Shown here piece after piece: positions 25,817 through 34,744 of a DNA stretch of 64,000 nucleotides (position 1 is the stretch's first letter; each line of letters begins with the position of its first letter). The notes beneath the pieces were generated by a model, which worked only from the letters and a program-made list of their open reading frames with translations, searched no databases and was not told where the DNA came from. The DNA lies in the NCBI GenBank assembly GCA_001314865.1, contig LJZR01000021.1:1-64000 (forward strand), written 5' to 3'. The translations under genes and the position numbers were made by a program. Source of the stretch: Phormidesmis priestleyi Ana (GTDB lineage Bacteria > Cyanobacteriota > Cyanobacteriia > Phormidesmidales > Phormidesmidaceae).

Positions 25817-27064
25817 TTGAGCCGCTCACAGAATCTACAAAAAATCATCGCTCAGCGCATTCAGCAAAGTGAACAGCAACGCATCACGTTTGCTGAATTT
25901 ATGGAGCTAGCGCTGTACCATCCGCAGTTTGGCTATTATTCCACTCGTAACAGCATTATTGGGCCGCAAGGTGATTTCATCACATCGCCGCATATGGGTC
26001 ACGATTTTGGCGAGATAATTGCCGAGCAGTTTGCCGATATGTGGCAGGCATTGGGGCAGCCTAAGCCGTTCACGCTGATGGAAATGGGGGCTGGGCAAGG
26101 GCTCATTGCAACAGATGTGTTGAGCCATCTACAGACGCATTATCCCGACTGCTTCGCTTGCCTCAGCTATATTGTGGTAGAAAAGTCGGCCGCGCTCAGA
26201 GCTGAGCAAAAAAAACGGCTGAGCCGTTGGCAGCAGCAAGGTCTGCCGCTGAGTTGGCAAGACCTTTCGGAGATTCCTGCGCAGTCTATTGCCGGTTGTG
26301 TATTTTCCAATGAATTAGTCGATGCCTTTCCGGTGCATTGGGTGGAATGGCATCGCGGTCAGCTACAGGAAATGTGGGTTGTGGTCAATGAACAGGGCAT
26401 TGCGCGATCGCTCGGCGACCTTTCAACCCCTCAGTTGCAACGCTACTTTACGCAGGTCGGCATTGACTTGACCGACTATCCCGATGGTTACCAAACAGAA
26501 GTCAACTTGGCCGCGCTAGATTGGATGAGCGCCGTTGCTAACAAGGTCAGCCGAGGCTACATCCTCACCATTGACTATGGCTACAATGCGCAGCGCTACT
26601 ACAGCCGTGCTCGCAATCAAGGAACCTTACAGTGCTACTACCGCCACGCGCATCATAACGATCCGTTTGCGCATATTGGCGAGCAGGATATTACTGCCCA
26701 TGTAGACTTCACTGCTTTGGAGAATCGAGGCCGTGAGGTTGGGTTAGAAAAAATTGGCTTTGTGCAGCAGGGGCTGTTTTTGATGGCGTTGGGATTGGGC
26801 GATCGCCTCTCTAGGCTTTCTGATCCATTTGGCCTTTCTGATTCATCTATCCTTTCTGATCCATCTAGCCTTGATCCATCTAGCCCTGATCAAATCGCCA
26901 CGGGCAACACCATTCAGCGCATCATGATGCGCCGCGAAGCTCTCCAGCAGCTCATTAGCCCCATGGGGCTGGGTAACTTTGGCGTACTTATTCAAGGCAA
27001 AGGACTCAGCCCCAAAGAAATCGCCAGACCGCTTAAGGGCCTGGCGATTCCACCAATGATGTAG
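25817..27064 (+). CDS. SAM-dependent methyltransferase, MidA/NDUFAF7 family
   Basis: The family methylates an arginine in NDUFS2 of mitochondrial complex I; bacterial relatives act on unknown substrates. The protein shows FMELALYHPQFGYYSTRN, GDFITSPHMGHDFGEIIAEQF, the SAM loop MEMGAGQGLIATDVL and SNELVDAFPVHWVEW. A Ser/Asp/Pro-rich insert (about 335-358, LSDPF, LSDSS, LSDPSS) from a tandem repeat interrupts the conserved C-terminus. The start appears to be TTG at 25817, since no ATG is available upstream in frame. Confidence 0.85.
   Translation: MSRSQNLQKIIAQRIQQSEQQRITFAEFMELALYHPQFGYYSTRNSIIGPQGDFITSPHMGHDFGEIIAEQFADMWQALGQPKPFTLMEMGAGQGLIATDVLSHLQTHYPDCFACLSYIVVEKSAALRAEQKKRLSRWQQQGLPLSWQDLSEIPAQSIAGCVFSNELVDAFPVHWVEWHRGQLQEMWVVVNEQGIARSLGDLSTPQLQRYFTQVGIDLTDYPDGYQTEVNLAALDWMSAVANKVSRGYILTIDYGYNAQRYYSRARNQGTLQCYYRHAHHNDPFAHIGEQDITAHVDFTALENRGREVGLEKIGFVQQGLFLMALGLGDRLSRLSDPFGLSDSSILSDPSSLDPSSPDQIATGNTIQRIMMRREALQQLISPMGLGNFGVLIQGKGLSPKEIARPLKGLAIPPMM
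26815..26891. repeat. 18-bp-type in-frame array inside the MidA-like gene
   Basis: Units similar to CTTTCTGATCCATCTAGC recur about four times with variations, giving a Ser/Asp/Pro insert in the protein. The repeat keeps the reading frame. Confidence 0.8.
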
Positions 27065-27147
27065 GGATTGATTGAGGAGTGAGTTGATAGTACGGTTAAG
27101 CGATCGCTCACCAACCTGCTGCTGCGTTAAAGCAACATTCAGCCACC

Positions 27148-27492
27148 TTAAAGCGGGCGGAAAATAAACGGATAGCGGAAAGGCTCTTCGGGAGCCGTCA
27201 CACTGCTTAAAATCGCGAAAATCGGTAATACAATCTGTACTAAGCCCAGCAATGCCACCAGTGGCAACCCAATGATCAGCCAAGCTGGAATAATCAGCAG
27301 GACGCTGTACAGCCACATATTAAAGTGAAAATTCAGCGCTTCCTTCGCGTTTTCCTTAGTCACTGAGTCATCCGCAAGCAGCAAAACCGCTAGTGGCACA
27401 CCCGCTGACAGTACGAGTTGGCTCAAGAAAATAGAGCCATGGGAAGCAACTGATAGGATCTTCCGTTTATCAGAATCAAAACTGGTTTCCAT
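27148..27492 (-). CDS. DUF4870 membrane protein
   Basis: Small integral membrane protein of unknown function with three hydrophobic segments. The conserved KENAKEALNFHFNMWLY, which is the family signature, lies between the first and second; LVGLVQIVLPIFAIL-like sequence (LLGLVQIVLPIFAIL) forms the last. A GAGG 9 bp before supports the ATG at 27492 (METSFDSD), giving 114 residues; a TTG 18 bp upstream is less likely. It ends close to the MidA-like gene (convergent). Confidence 0.85.
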   Translation of the reverse strand: METSFDSDKRKILSVASHGSIFLSQLVLSAGVPLAVLLLADDSVTKENAKEALNFHFNMWLYSVLLIIPAWLIIGLPLVALLGLVQIVLPIFAILSSVTAPEEPFRYPFIFRPL

Positions 27493-27652
27493 GAAATAAG
27501 TCCTCAACAATGCTCTACTTTCGAGACAGCTAGCACGGCGGCTCTGAACTCGATATATTCATATTAACGGCTTTATTCCCCTGCGGAAACAGAGCCAGCT
27601 TTCGTAAAAACCGTCAGCTACTAAAAATAATTGAGCACCTGACTTAACGCAG

Positions 27653-27717
27653 TCCTTCAAAAGTCTGAAACGATGAAAATCCTAGCTGATTTAGAATAGA
27701 AGTAGACTTTTGAAGGA
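27653..27717 (+). promoter_or_regulatory. Inverted repeat sequestering the VOC gene ribosome-binding site
   Basis: TCCTTCAAAAGTCT (27653-27666) and AGACTTTTGAAGGA (27704-27717) are perfect 14-bp complements with a 37-nt loop. The 3' arm contains the AAGGA Shine-Dalgarno sequence for the ATG at 27729. If transcribed, the stem would hide the ribosome-binding site, so it may be a thermosensor, riboswitch or sRNA-controlled leader. This is inference; a DNA-binding site is the alternative. Confidence 0.5.
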
Positions 27718-27728
27718 AAAGAAAAATT

Positions 27729-28124
27729 ATGCAAATGAAGCGACTGGGCCATGTGGCCGTATGTGTAGAAGATGTCGCAAAGGCTGCTGAGTTCTACCAA
27801 AATCTGGGCATGAAGCTAGTTTGGCAAGATAGCGACTGGGCTTACCTCAAAGCAGGCAACGACGGACTGGCCCTAATGAGCCCTGAATATGACCAGGCTG
27901 GGCCACATTTTGGCTTTGTATTTAGCGACAGATCTGAAATTGACACTGCCTACGAAAAGCTCAAGGCCGACGGCGTAAAAGTGGGCAAAATTCACGATCA
28001 CCGCGACGGCACGGCCTCCTTTTACGGGCGTGATCCTTTCGGCAACTGGTTTGAATACCTGTATGAACCCGACGATCTGTTTGAAGGGAAGGAAGTCGTC
28101 ACAGCGGCGCAGCAAGCTTCGTAG
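27729..28124 (+). CDS. VOC-family protein (glyoxalase/dioxygenase fold)
   Basis: A 131-residue vicinal-oxygen-chelate fold with two beta-alpha-beta-beta-beta modules. Metal-ligand positions: His in KRLGHVAVCVEDV (about residue 8), His in GPHFGFVF, and Glu in GNWFEYLYEPD. It resembles lactoylglutathione lyase but the substrate (for example methylglyoxal hemithioacetal) is not established. Two ATGs (27729, 27735) are possible. Its leader carries a 14-bp inverted repeat covering the ribosome-binding site. Confidence 0.8.
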   Translation: MQMKRLGHVAVCVEDVAKAAEFYQNLGMKLVWQDSDWAYLKAGNDGLALMSPEYDQAGPHFGFVFSDRSEIDTAYEKLKADGVKVGKIHDHRDGTASFYGRDPFGNWFEYLYEPDDLFEGKEVVTAAQQAS

Positions 28125-28139
28125 CCTATCCCAGTTTTT

Positions 28140-30500
28140 CTATCCCAGTCGTTCTATCGTTGTTGTTCTGGGGTCAATGATTTTTTTGCCGATGCCCGGA
28201 AAGTGAATAGCTAGGCAAATTTTATTGCCTGCACCAAAAATGTGAGTGACTTTGCCTTCGCCAAAGGCTTTGTGATTCACCGGTACGCCAACACTCCAGT
28301 CATCTTCGTGGGTGCCGGGTTTGTTGAGGTTGGGCTGGGGGTTTTTAAGATTAGCTTCGCGGGTGGTTGTGGCCCAGCGCTCGGGTAGGGCGCTAGGCAC
28401 GGTGGTCATAATATAGTCGCGAGGTAGCTCGCTGAGAAAAATAGAAGGCGTAGAAACCTCTCGCATATGACCATAAGTACGGCGCTCGCGGGCGTGAGAT
28501 AGGAACAGCCGGTCTTGAGCACGGGTAATGCCCACGTAGCATAGGCGGCGTTCTTCTTCAATGGCAGCGGCATCTTCTAAGGAGCGGAAGCTAGGGAAAA
28601 GCCCCTGCTCTAGGCCCACTAAAAAGACCACGGCAAATTCCAGACCCTTGGAAGCATGGAGTGTCATCAGGGTGACCTGATTGTTTTCATCGTTATCTTT
28701 ATCATTGTCAGAGCTAAGGGCAGCGTTGGCTAAAAAGGTATTTAGCGTTGCGTCTTCGTTTTCTTCTTCAAACTGAGCAACGGCGCTGTATAGCTCTTGA
28801 ATGTTTTCGATACGGTTGAGGTCTTCTTCAGTCCCTTTGCTTTTGAGTTCTTCAAGGTAGCCCGTGTTTTCGAGGACTTCTTGCACGATTTCGGTGGGTG
28901 AGACGGTGTCGGCTCTTTCCTGCCAGCTACTAACCATGCGAGAAAATGCGATCGCACTCTTACTGGCCCGTCCCGCTAGCGTTTTCAGCGATGTTTCATC
29001 CTTCATGATGTCCCATAGGGGCACTTCTAGCTCTGCTGCCGCCTTATCCAAATTATCCAGCGTGGTTTTACCAATGCCGCGTCGAGGCGTATTGATAATG
29101 CGCTTTAGGCTGACGCTATCTGCTGGGTTTACCACCAAGCGCAGGTAAGCCAAAATATCTTTAATTTCACGGCGATCGTAAAACCGCAGGCCGCCTACCA
29201 CTTTGTAAGGAATGCTAAAACGAGTCAACACTTCCTCCATCGCCCGAGACTGCACGTTAGTTCGGTACAAAATCGCGAAATCTTTCCAGTTCAGCTCCGG
29301 ATTCTTCATCTCCAGATTGCGGATTTGGCTCACGACATACTCAGCTTCCATCGCCTCGTTATCGGCCCGGTGGCAAAAAATCGCATCGCCTTCACCCCTC
29401 GTTGCCCGGAGTATCTTTTCGATCCGCTCAGTGTTGTTTTCAATCAGGTGATTGGCCACATCCAAAATATTAGATGTCGAGCGATAGTTCTCTTCGAGCT
29501 TGACCAGCGTTTCGGTTTCTTCATCGGCAAGACCATCGCCAAACTCCTTTTGAAACCCCATCAAAATGGTGAAGTCGGCGGCGCGGAAAGAATAAATGCT
29601 CTGGTCAGCATCGCCTACCACAAATACGGAGCGATTTTTCCAATCATCAAAGCTTTGGTTGCCTTTGCCATTGGTCGTTAAGAGCTGAATCAGGTCGTAC
29701 TGAGTGCGGTTGGTATCTTGATATTCATCGACCAGGATATGGCGAAAGCGGCGGTGCCAGTAATCTAGCACCTGCTCATTTTGCCTAAAAAGCTGTACAG
29801 GCACTCTGATGAGATCGTCAAAGTCTAGGGCGTTGTTAGCAGACAGGCCCCTTTGGTAGTAGCGATACACTTCGGCGATCGCCCGTCCTTTAAACGTGGG
29901 GTTAGCCTCCTCATACTCATCCGGCGTTTGCCCCTGGTTTTTTGCATTACTAATGGCGAAGCGCACCGAGCGCGGATTGAACTTGCGATCATCCAAGTTC
30001 ATTTGATTAATCACAATGCTTTTGACCAGGCTCTGTGCATCTGACTCATCAAAAATAGAAAATGACTTCGTCCAGCTCTGGCCATCGGGGCTCTGATACT
30101 TTTCAATGTCAAAGCGCAAAATGCGTGAACATAGGGAATGAAACGTCCCAATCCACAGCTCTTTTAAAAAGGTCTTATACACATAGGAACGGAGTTGAAT
30201 TTGCTCATACTCCGAAAGCATATGCAGCGGCTTGCTATGACGCGCTAGCGCCTCCTGCTCAGCAAATAGCTTTTCAATCCGCTCCTTCATTTCGCGAGCG
30301 GCCTTGTTGGTAAAGGTCACTGCCAAAATATTACCTGGATCTACCCGGCGGTTAAGAATCAGGTTTGCAATGCGAGCAGTGAGGGCACGTGTTTTTCCTG
30401 AGCCAGCTCCCGCCACTACCAGCAAAGGCCCACAAAAGTGTTCTACGGCCTGACGCTGAGAAGGATTGAGCTGTTGAAGAAAATCTACAGTAGTGACCAT
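28140..30500 (-). CDS. pcrA: ATP-dependent DNA helicase PcrA (UvrD/Rep family)
   Basis: PcrA is a 3'-5' SF1 helicase for DNA repair and removal of RecA filaments. All helicase motifs are visible in order: AGAGSGKTRALTARI (I, about 31-45), LAVTFTNKAAREM (Ia), LVDEYQDTNRTQY (II), VVGDADQSIYSFRAA (III), LEENYRST (IV), TLMTLHASKGLEF (V) and LCYVGITRAQDRL (VI). The 786-residue length is usual, and the C-terminal Tudor-like tail with VNHKAFGEGKVTHIFG is the RNA-polymerase-binding module of PcrA. It is convergent with the VOC gene (15-bp gap). Confidence 0.95.
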   Translation of the reverse strand: MVTTVDFLQQLNPSQRQAVEHFCGPLLVVAGAGSGKTRALTARIANLILNRRVDPGNILAVTFTNKAAREMKERIEKLFAEQEALARHSKPLHMLSEYEQIQLRSYVYKTFLKELWIGTFHSLCSRILRFDIEKYQSPDGQSWTKSFSIFDESDAQSLVKSIVINQMNLDDRKFNPRSVRFAISNAKNQGQTPDEYEEANPTFKGRAIAEVYRYYQRGLSANNALDFDDLIRVPVQLFRQNEQVLDYWHRRFRHILVDEYQDTNRTQYDLIQLLTTNGKGNQSFDDWKNRSVFVVGDADQSIYSFRAADFTILMGFQKEFGDGLADEETETLVKLEENYRSTSNILDVANHLIENNTERIEKILRATRGEGDAIFCHRADNEAMEAEYVVSQIRNLEMKNPELNWKDFAILYRTNVQSRAMEEVLTRFSIPYKVVGGLRFYDRREIKDILAYLRLVVNPADSVSLKRIINTPRRGIGKTTLDNLDKAAAELEVPLWDIMKDETSLKTLAGRASKSAIAFSRMVSSWQERADTVSPTEIVQEVLENTGYLEELKSKGTEEDLNRIENIQELYSAVAQFEEENEDATLNTFLANAALSSDNDKDNDENNQVTLMTLHASKGLEFAVVFLVGLEQGLFPSFRSLEDAAAIEEERRLCYVGITRAQDRLFLSHARERRTYGHMREVSTPSIFLSELPRDYIMTTVPSALPERWATTTREANLKNPQPNLNKPGTHEDDWSVGVPVNHKAFGEGKVTHIFGAGNKICLAIHFPGIGKKIIDPRTTTIERLG

Positions 30501-30650
30501 ACTATTGAAAGGAACCCGCTTGCTGGGATGTCTGTCGCTTCAGCTATAGTATGGCACCTGAGAGTTGAGTTGAATGAGTTTGATAGCTGGCCTATTAATT
30601 GGCAAGCCCAATTGGCATCCGTAAAACCCTTGAATATTCCTCCTTCTGTA

Positions 30651-30731
30651 ATCCCATAGTCAATCCCTAGTTAATCCCTAGTCAATCCATAGTTGATCCC
30701 TAGTTAATCCATAGTGCCAATCTATAGTGCA
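30651..30731. repeat. 11-bp array upstream of and into tadA
   Basis: ATCCCTAGTTA-like units recur about seven times with one- to three-base changes (ATCCCTAGTCA, ATCCATAGTTG). The last copies overlap the first codons of tadA. Confidence 0.85.
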
Positions 30732-31199
30732 ACCAATAGCGCGATTTATCTGCGTCACCGGCAGTGGATGATGCGAGCCCTGACGCTGGCTCAGGCTGCT
30801 GGTGACGCAGGCGAAGTACCCGTTGCGGCGATTGTCGTCGGTGCAAATAACCAAATGATTGCCGAAGCCACCAACCGCAAAGAGCAGGACTGCGACCCAA
30901 CGGGCCATGCTGAGGTGTTGGCCCTTCGCGCAGCCGGTAAACGGTTGGGCAACTGGCACCTCAACGATTGCACGCTATATGTGACGTTAGAGCCCTGCAT
31001 GATGTGTGCTGGGGCCATTGTCCAATCTCGCTTGGGACTGCTCGTGTACGGCGCTGATGATACTAAAGCAGGGGCCATTCGCTCTGTGTTGAACCTGCCG
31101 GATAGCCTTTGCTCCAACCATCGACCTAAGGTTATTGGCGGCATTTTAGAAACGCCCTGCCGCGAGCAGCTACAAAATTGGTTTGAGCAGCGCCGATAG
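30714..31199 (+). CDS. tadA: tRNA-specific adenosine-34 deaminase (TadA)
   Basis: TadA converts A34 of tRNA-Arg(ACG) to inosine so that one tRNA reads CGU/CGC/CGA. The zinc motif is complete: HAE (TGHAEVLALR) and PCMMC (LEPCMMCAGAI). Other family signatures are GEVPVAAIVV and VVYGADDTKAGA-like LVYGADDTKAGA. I use the GTG at 30714, which gives 161 residues; it has no clear Shine-Dalgarno sequence and lies in a repeat array, so a start at the Met codons near 30765 is possible. Confidence 0.9.
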   Translation: MPIYSATNSAIYLRHRQWMMRALTLAQAAGDAGEVPVAAIVVGANNQMIAEATNRKEQDCDPTGHAEVLALRAAGKRLGNWHLNDCTLYVTLEPCMMCAGAIVQSRLGLLVYGADDTKAGAIRSVLNLPDSLCSNHRPKVIGGILETPCREQLQNWFEQRR

Positions 31200-31586
31200 G
31201 CTTTATAAATACATCCGCACGCTGCTGTATCATCAGCAATCTCACCGGACTCATATAAGTAAAAAATATGATTTATTTAACCTGTGGGGTCGCTGCTGGC
31301 GTATCTGTCGAAATCTTTACTGGCCTTATGGAGTGGCCTTATGGAGTGGCCTTAGGTCTGCTTGCCGATATCTTCCAAGCCGATATTTTCCAAGCCGATA
31401 TCTTTCCAAGAAGTTAGATTGAATTAAGGCTAGGCTCATATAACGCTGCTAACGGGTAAAGCTGCTAACGGGCAAGACCACCCCCCAAACTGTCAGCTTA
31501 ATCACTCAATTCGCGGCTTTGCCCCGGTATGTTGATCCAAAGCTCAATTGCGATAGCTTTTACGTCGGTGCTTCTATCCCTAACCT
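31200..31586. other. Intergenic region, 387 bp
   Basis: Contains two arrays and one possible small ORF. TGGCCTTATGGAG occurs twice with a partial third (31321-31355), and GCCGATATYTTCCAA three times (31364-31409). A CTGCTAACGGGYAAG repeat lies at about 31445-31475. Otherwise it has no recognisable signals; the plsC promoter must be at its right end. Confidence 0.6.
31268..31417 (+). CDS. Possible 49-residue hydrophobic small protein
   Basis: ATG at 31268 opens a 49-codon frame (MIYLTCGVAAGVSVEIFTGL, then EWPYGVALGLL, then three ADIFQ-type units, stop at 31415). It could be a one-helix membrane peptide, and both intergenic arrays are inside it in frame. There is no convincing ribosome-binding site and I know no homologue, so this may be an accident of the repeats. 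Confidence 0.25.
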   Translation: MIYLTCGVAAGVSVEIFTGLMEWPYGVALGLLADIFQADIFQADIFPRS

Positions 31587-32390
31587 ATGCTATTAAACTC
31601 TGCGACTGCTGATATGGCCCTGCCTGCTGAGCGTTCTCCTGATCATCCTGTTGCTGATGGCCTGCTGAAGACTGATGAAGAGAGTGTTGGCGGTTATCAC
31701 CGCTGTCCGGCGTTGCGATCGCGCCTTTCTCCCTGGCTAGCGCCGCTGATGTATGGCTTAGGCGAAAAAGTTATTCTGCCGTTTTACTTCAGTCAAATTA
31801 AAGTCATCGGTCAACATAATATTCCAGCTAGAGGCCCGGTGATTTTAGCGCCAACTCATCAAGCTCGGTGGGATGCGCTGTTGGTCGGACTTGTTGGCAA
31901 ACGAGCGGGTCGATATTTGAGGTTTATGGTAACCGCTGACGAATGCGTGGGTATTCAGGGCTGGTTTATTAAACGGCTAGGCGGTTTCCCGGTGCATGTG
32001 CGCAGGCCCTCGGTCAAAACGCTGCGACATGGCGTACAGCTATTGCAAGAAAAAGAGATGCTGGTGATTTATCCGGAGGGCGATATCTATCGCGATCGCA
32101 TCAACCCTCTTAAACCAGGACTTGCCCGTATCGCCCTTAGAGCCGAATACAGCCAGCCCAAACTCAACGTTAAAATAGTGCCTATTAGCCTCAGATATAG
32201 CGAAATTTGTCCTAAATGGAGAGGTCAGGTTGAAGTTGTTGTCGGCAGCCCCATATCCGTGGCTGACTATACAGCAGGCAATGGCGCAGCGCCTTTAAAG
32301 GAGGATCGCAAGCAGCAGTCTAAGCAGCTCACCGCTGACTTGCAGCGTGAGCTCATGATGTTGGCTGAGCGGTGTCACAGCCAGCGCTAA
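31587..32390 (+). CDS. plsC: 1-acyl-glycerol-3-phosphate acyltransferase (PlsC family)
   Basis: PlsC adds the second acyl chain to lysophosphatidic acid at the membrane. The 267-residue protein has the HX4D motif as HQARWD (APTHQARWDALLVG, about 90-95) and a YPEGD/G-type block as VIYPEGDIYRDRINPLKPG. The N-terminal 50 residues are extra and unstructured. The predicted signal anchor is near 55-75. It overlaps the convergent subtilase gene by 4 bp. Confidence 0.85.
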   Translation: MLLNSATADMALPAERSPDHPVADGLLKTDEESVGGYHRCPALRSRLSPWLAPLMYGLGEKVILPFYFSQIKVIGQHNIPARGPVILAPTHQARWDALLVGLVGKRAGRYLRFMVTADECVGIQGWFIKRLGGFPVHVRRPSVKTLRHGVQLLQEKEMLVIYPEGDIYRDRINPLKPGLARIALRAEYSQPKLNVKIVPISLRYSEICPKWRGQVEVVVGSPISVADYTAGNGAAPLKEDRKQQSKQLTADLQRELMMLAERCHSQR

Positions 32391-34582
32391 ATACCCAGCA
32401 CTAGCTCCCATTGCCGAAGTTTGCCAACATGTCCTGGCACATGGTCAATTGCCTGTAGCTGCCAGCGCCCTGTGACTTCTGTATTGAGCAGTCGGCGCAG
32501 CGCGGGTGTACTCACGAGTGAGTAGGTTCTTTGCAGCCGAGTCTGACGGCCTAGGGTGCGGCTTTGAATGAGCACAGATATTCCCTGCGGGTTTTGAAGT
32601 GTAAAGCTCACATCGCCCAAAAACTCGTGTTCAGCCTCAATATAAACTTTGACATCTTGTAGGGTCCCTTTTTCTGCGACGGACAGAGTGCTGACAATGC
32701 CATTCACTGAATTGTCTGGAATGGGTATGGCGGTAGTATTGGTGGCTGTGAGGGTTTTATGCAGGGCGCGATCGCTCAGCGCCATCTCCTGAGCGGCCTT
32801 TACCGCCCGATAGGCATTGACCTTGCCATAGCCAAACCACAGCGAATGGCCTTGGCTGTCGTAGGTGCCATAGGTGTTCCCCAGCTGAGGATCGGAGGCT
32901 GTATCGACAATTTTGTCGGTAGTCTCTTGCAGCAGGCGCTTGGCCTCACGGGCACTCAGGTCAGGATTGACCGAGAGCATTAAGCCCACAATCCCGGCTG
33001 CTAACGGACAGGCGCTAGAGGTGCCGCCAAAGCCTGTGTAGTCGTCTAATGCGTAGCCTTTGTTGCCAGTGCGATCGCTCGTCAGCACAGGGCGGCCTAT
33101 CAACCGAGTCCGAATCGGTGGCCCTGTATCAAAGGTTCCTTCTGAGAGCGCCATATTGGGCGGTGCGTTGTTGCTAGGCGCTGTGACTGAAATATGTGTG
33201 CCCCAGTTGCTGTAGGCTGCCTTGCGGTTCAAACTAGTACAGGCCGACACGGTAATAACATCAGGATGAATGGCAAACCCGCTGAGCCAGCGCGTGACAC
33301 CGTTGATCAAATTACCTGCCCAGCCTGTTTCTTCGACCTTGCCTTCAACGGGCCGATTGGCATTACCCGCCGAGAACAAAATCACACAGCCCTTGCCGTC
33401 TCGCCCCTGAGTTGCCGCTCGATTAATCGCTCGACTAATGCGCAGAGACAGGGGAAAGTACACCGCCGCGGGCGACCAGCTACAGGAAATGATGTCGGCG
33501 CCCTGCCTCATTGCCCATTCAAACATTTGCTCAATTGAGTTGTCGTCTAAGTAGCCCGTGGTTTGAATCGGCATTAGGCTACAGCCTGGTGCAATACCTA
33601 CCGTGCCTCGACCGTTTTCTTCTGCGATCGCAACCCCCGCCACAGCCGTCCCATGATTTTCATAGTCCGCTGTAGGGATAGGCAGGCTATCTCTATTCCT
33701 AAAATCGCGCGGAGCGACAATTTTGCCTGCCCCCTGTAAGTCAGGATGCGCCAAGTCAAAGCTGTCATCAGTAATCGCAATCACCACCGAACGGCTGCCA
33801 CGAGTAATATCCCAGGCCTTTTCAGCAAAAACATGTGACGCAGCGGCTAAATCTGGTGCATTGTCACGATGGGACAAATGCCACTGCTCAGGATAGCGGT
33901 CGTCGGACGGACGATACAGCGGCGCCCTAGCCATAATGATGTTTGGCTCAGCTAGCAATACCTCTGGCCTGCGAGCCAGCTGATTAGCCAGTTTGATCGG
34001 GTTGTGACGAGCCGTTGGGCCGACCTGAAAACAATAGATATTATCGCTACCAAAGGTATCGCCACTATCGGCCAGTACAGGGTCAAGAATGAGGCCCAGT
34101 GGCTGAGTGATTTGTTCAATATCGCCAGGTAGCAGCGTACTCATGAACTGCACGGTCAGCTGATTGCCCAGATACACATAGCTTCCAGGGCTGCTAGCAA
34201 GGGTATACACATGGCTGACATAGCTTACACCTGCGGTTTGACGCAGCTGCGTCATCGCGGCTTCTAGCCGATGAGCAGGCAGCTTCCATTCCACCGTTAC
34301 TGGGCTTTGTTGCATTCCCTGTGGCGTCACGTTTCGAGTTTGCCGCGGCTGCCACTGAAGCGTAAGCGATTGCAGCACCGCCAAATCGCTCACACAAAGC
34401 GTCAGTCGATCTCTAATCTTATTCAAGCGCAGCTCTTCGCCGCCGCGCTGCAAAATGACGCCTTCTTGGTCAGGCAGTACGCCGTGGCTGCGATTACTGC
34501 TTAAATTATTTGTTGAATGATTGGGTGAGTTATTGGAGCCCTGGCTATTTGGATCGTCTGATGATGTCCCGGCTTGAGTCAT
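32387..34582 (-). CDS. prcA: Subtilisin-like Ca-dependent protease with P-domain (PrcA-like)
   Basis: An S8 peptidase of 731 residues resembling cyanobacterial PrcA. An N-terminal low-complexity and pro-like region (to about 250) is followed by the catalytic domain with Asp (VIAITDDSFDLAHPDL), His (ENHGTAVAG), oxyanion Asn (ILFSAGNAN) and Ser (FGGTSSACP), all present. A P/Homo-B domain makes the C-terminal 120 residues (SVNGIVSTLSVAEKGTLQDV). There is no signal peptide, so it is cytosolic or exported by another route. The start ATG at 34582 has no strong ribosome-binding site. Convergent with plsC. Confidence 0.85.
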   Translation of the reverse strand: MTQAGTSSDDPNSQGSNNSPNHSTNNLSSNRSHGVLPDQEGVILQRGGEELRLNKIRDRLTLCVSDLAVLQSLTLQWQPRQTRNVTPQGMQQSPVTVEWKLPAHRLEAAMTQLRQTAGVSYVSHVYTLASSPGSYVYLGNQLTVQFMSTLLPGDIEQITQPLGLILDPVLADSGDTFGSDNIYCFQVGPTARHNPIKLANQLARRPEVLLAEPNIIMARAPLYRPSDDRYPEQWHLSHRDNAPDLAAASHVFAEKAWDITRGSRSVVIAITDDSFDLAHPDLQGAGKIVAPRDFRNRDSLPIPTADYENHGTAVAGVAIAEENGRGTVGIAPGCSLMPIQTTGYLDDNSIEQMFEWAMRQGADIISCSWSPAAVYFPLSLRISRAINRAATQGRDGKGCVILFSAGNANRPVEGKVEETGWAGNLINGVTRWLSGFAIHPDVITVSACTSLNRKAAYSNWGTHISVTAPSNNAPPNMALSEGTFDTGPPIRTRLIGRPVLTSDRTGNKGYALDDYTGFGGTSSACPLAAGIVGLMLSVNPDLSAREAKRLLQETTDKIVDTASDPQLGNTYGTYDSQGHSLWFGYGKVNAYRAVKAAQEMALSDRALHKTLTATNTTAIPIPDNSVNGIVSTLSVAEKGTLQDVKVYIEAEHEFLGDVSFTLQNPQGISVLIQSRTLGRQTRLQRTYSLVSTPALRRLLNTEVTGRWQLQAIDHVPGHVGKLRQWELVLGI

Positions 34583-34744
34583 GAGATCTATCGCTGCGGT
34601 GTAGTGAATACGATATCGAATTTTTGCCCGGAACTTTAGCCAGCTAGGTAAGAGTCACATATAAGTAGGACAACAAGACAGGCAATGCCCTAATCTAGGT
34701 TAAATTACCCAAGTTAGCTGTTTTCTTCAGCCGCTGTTTTATCC

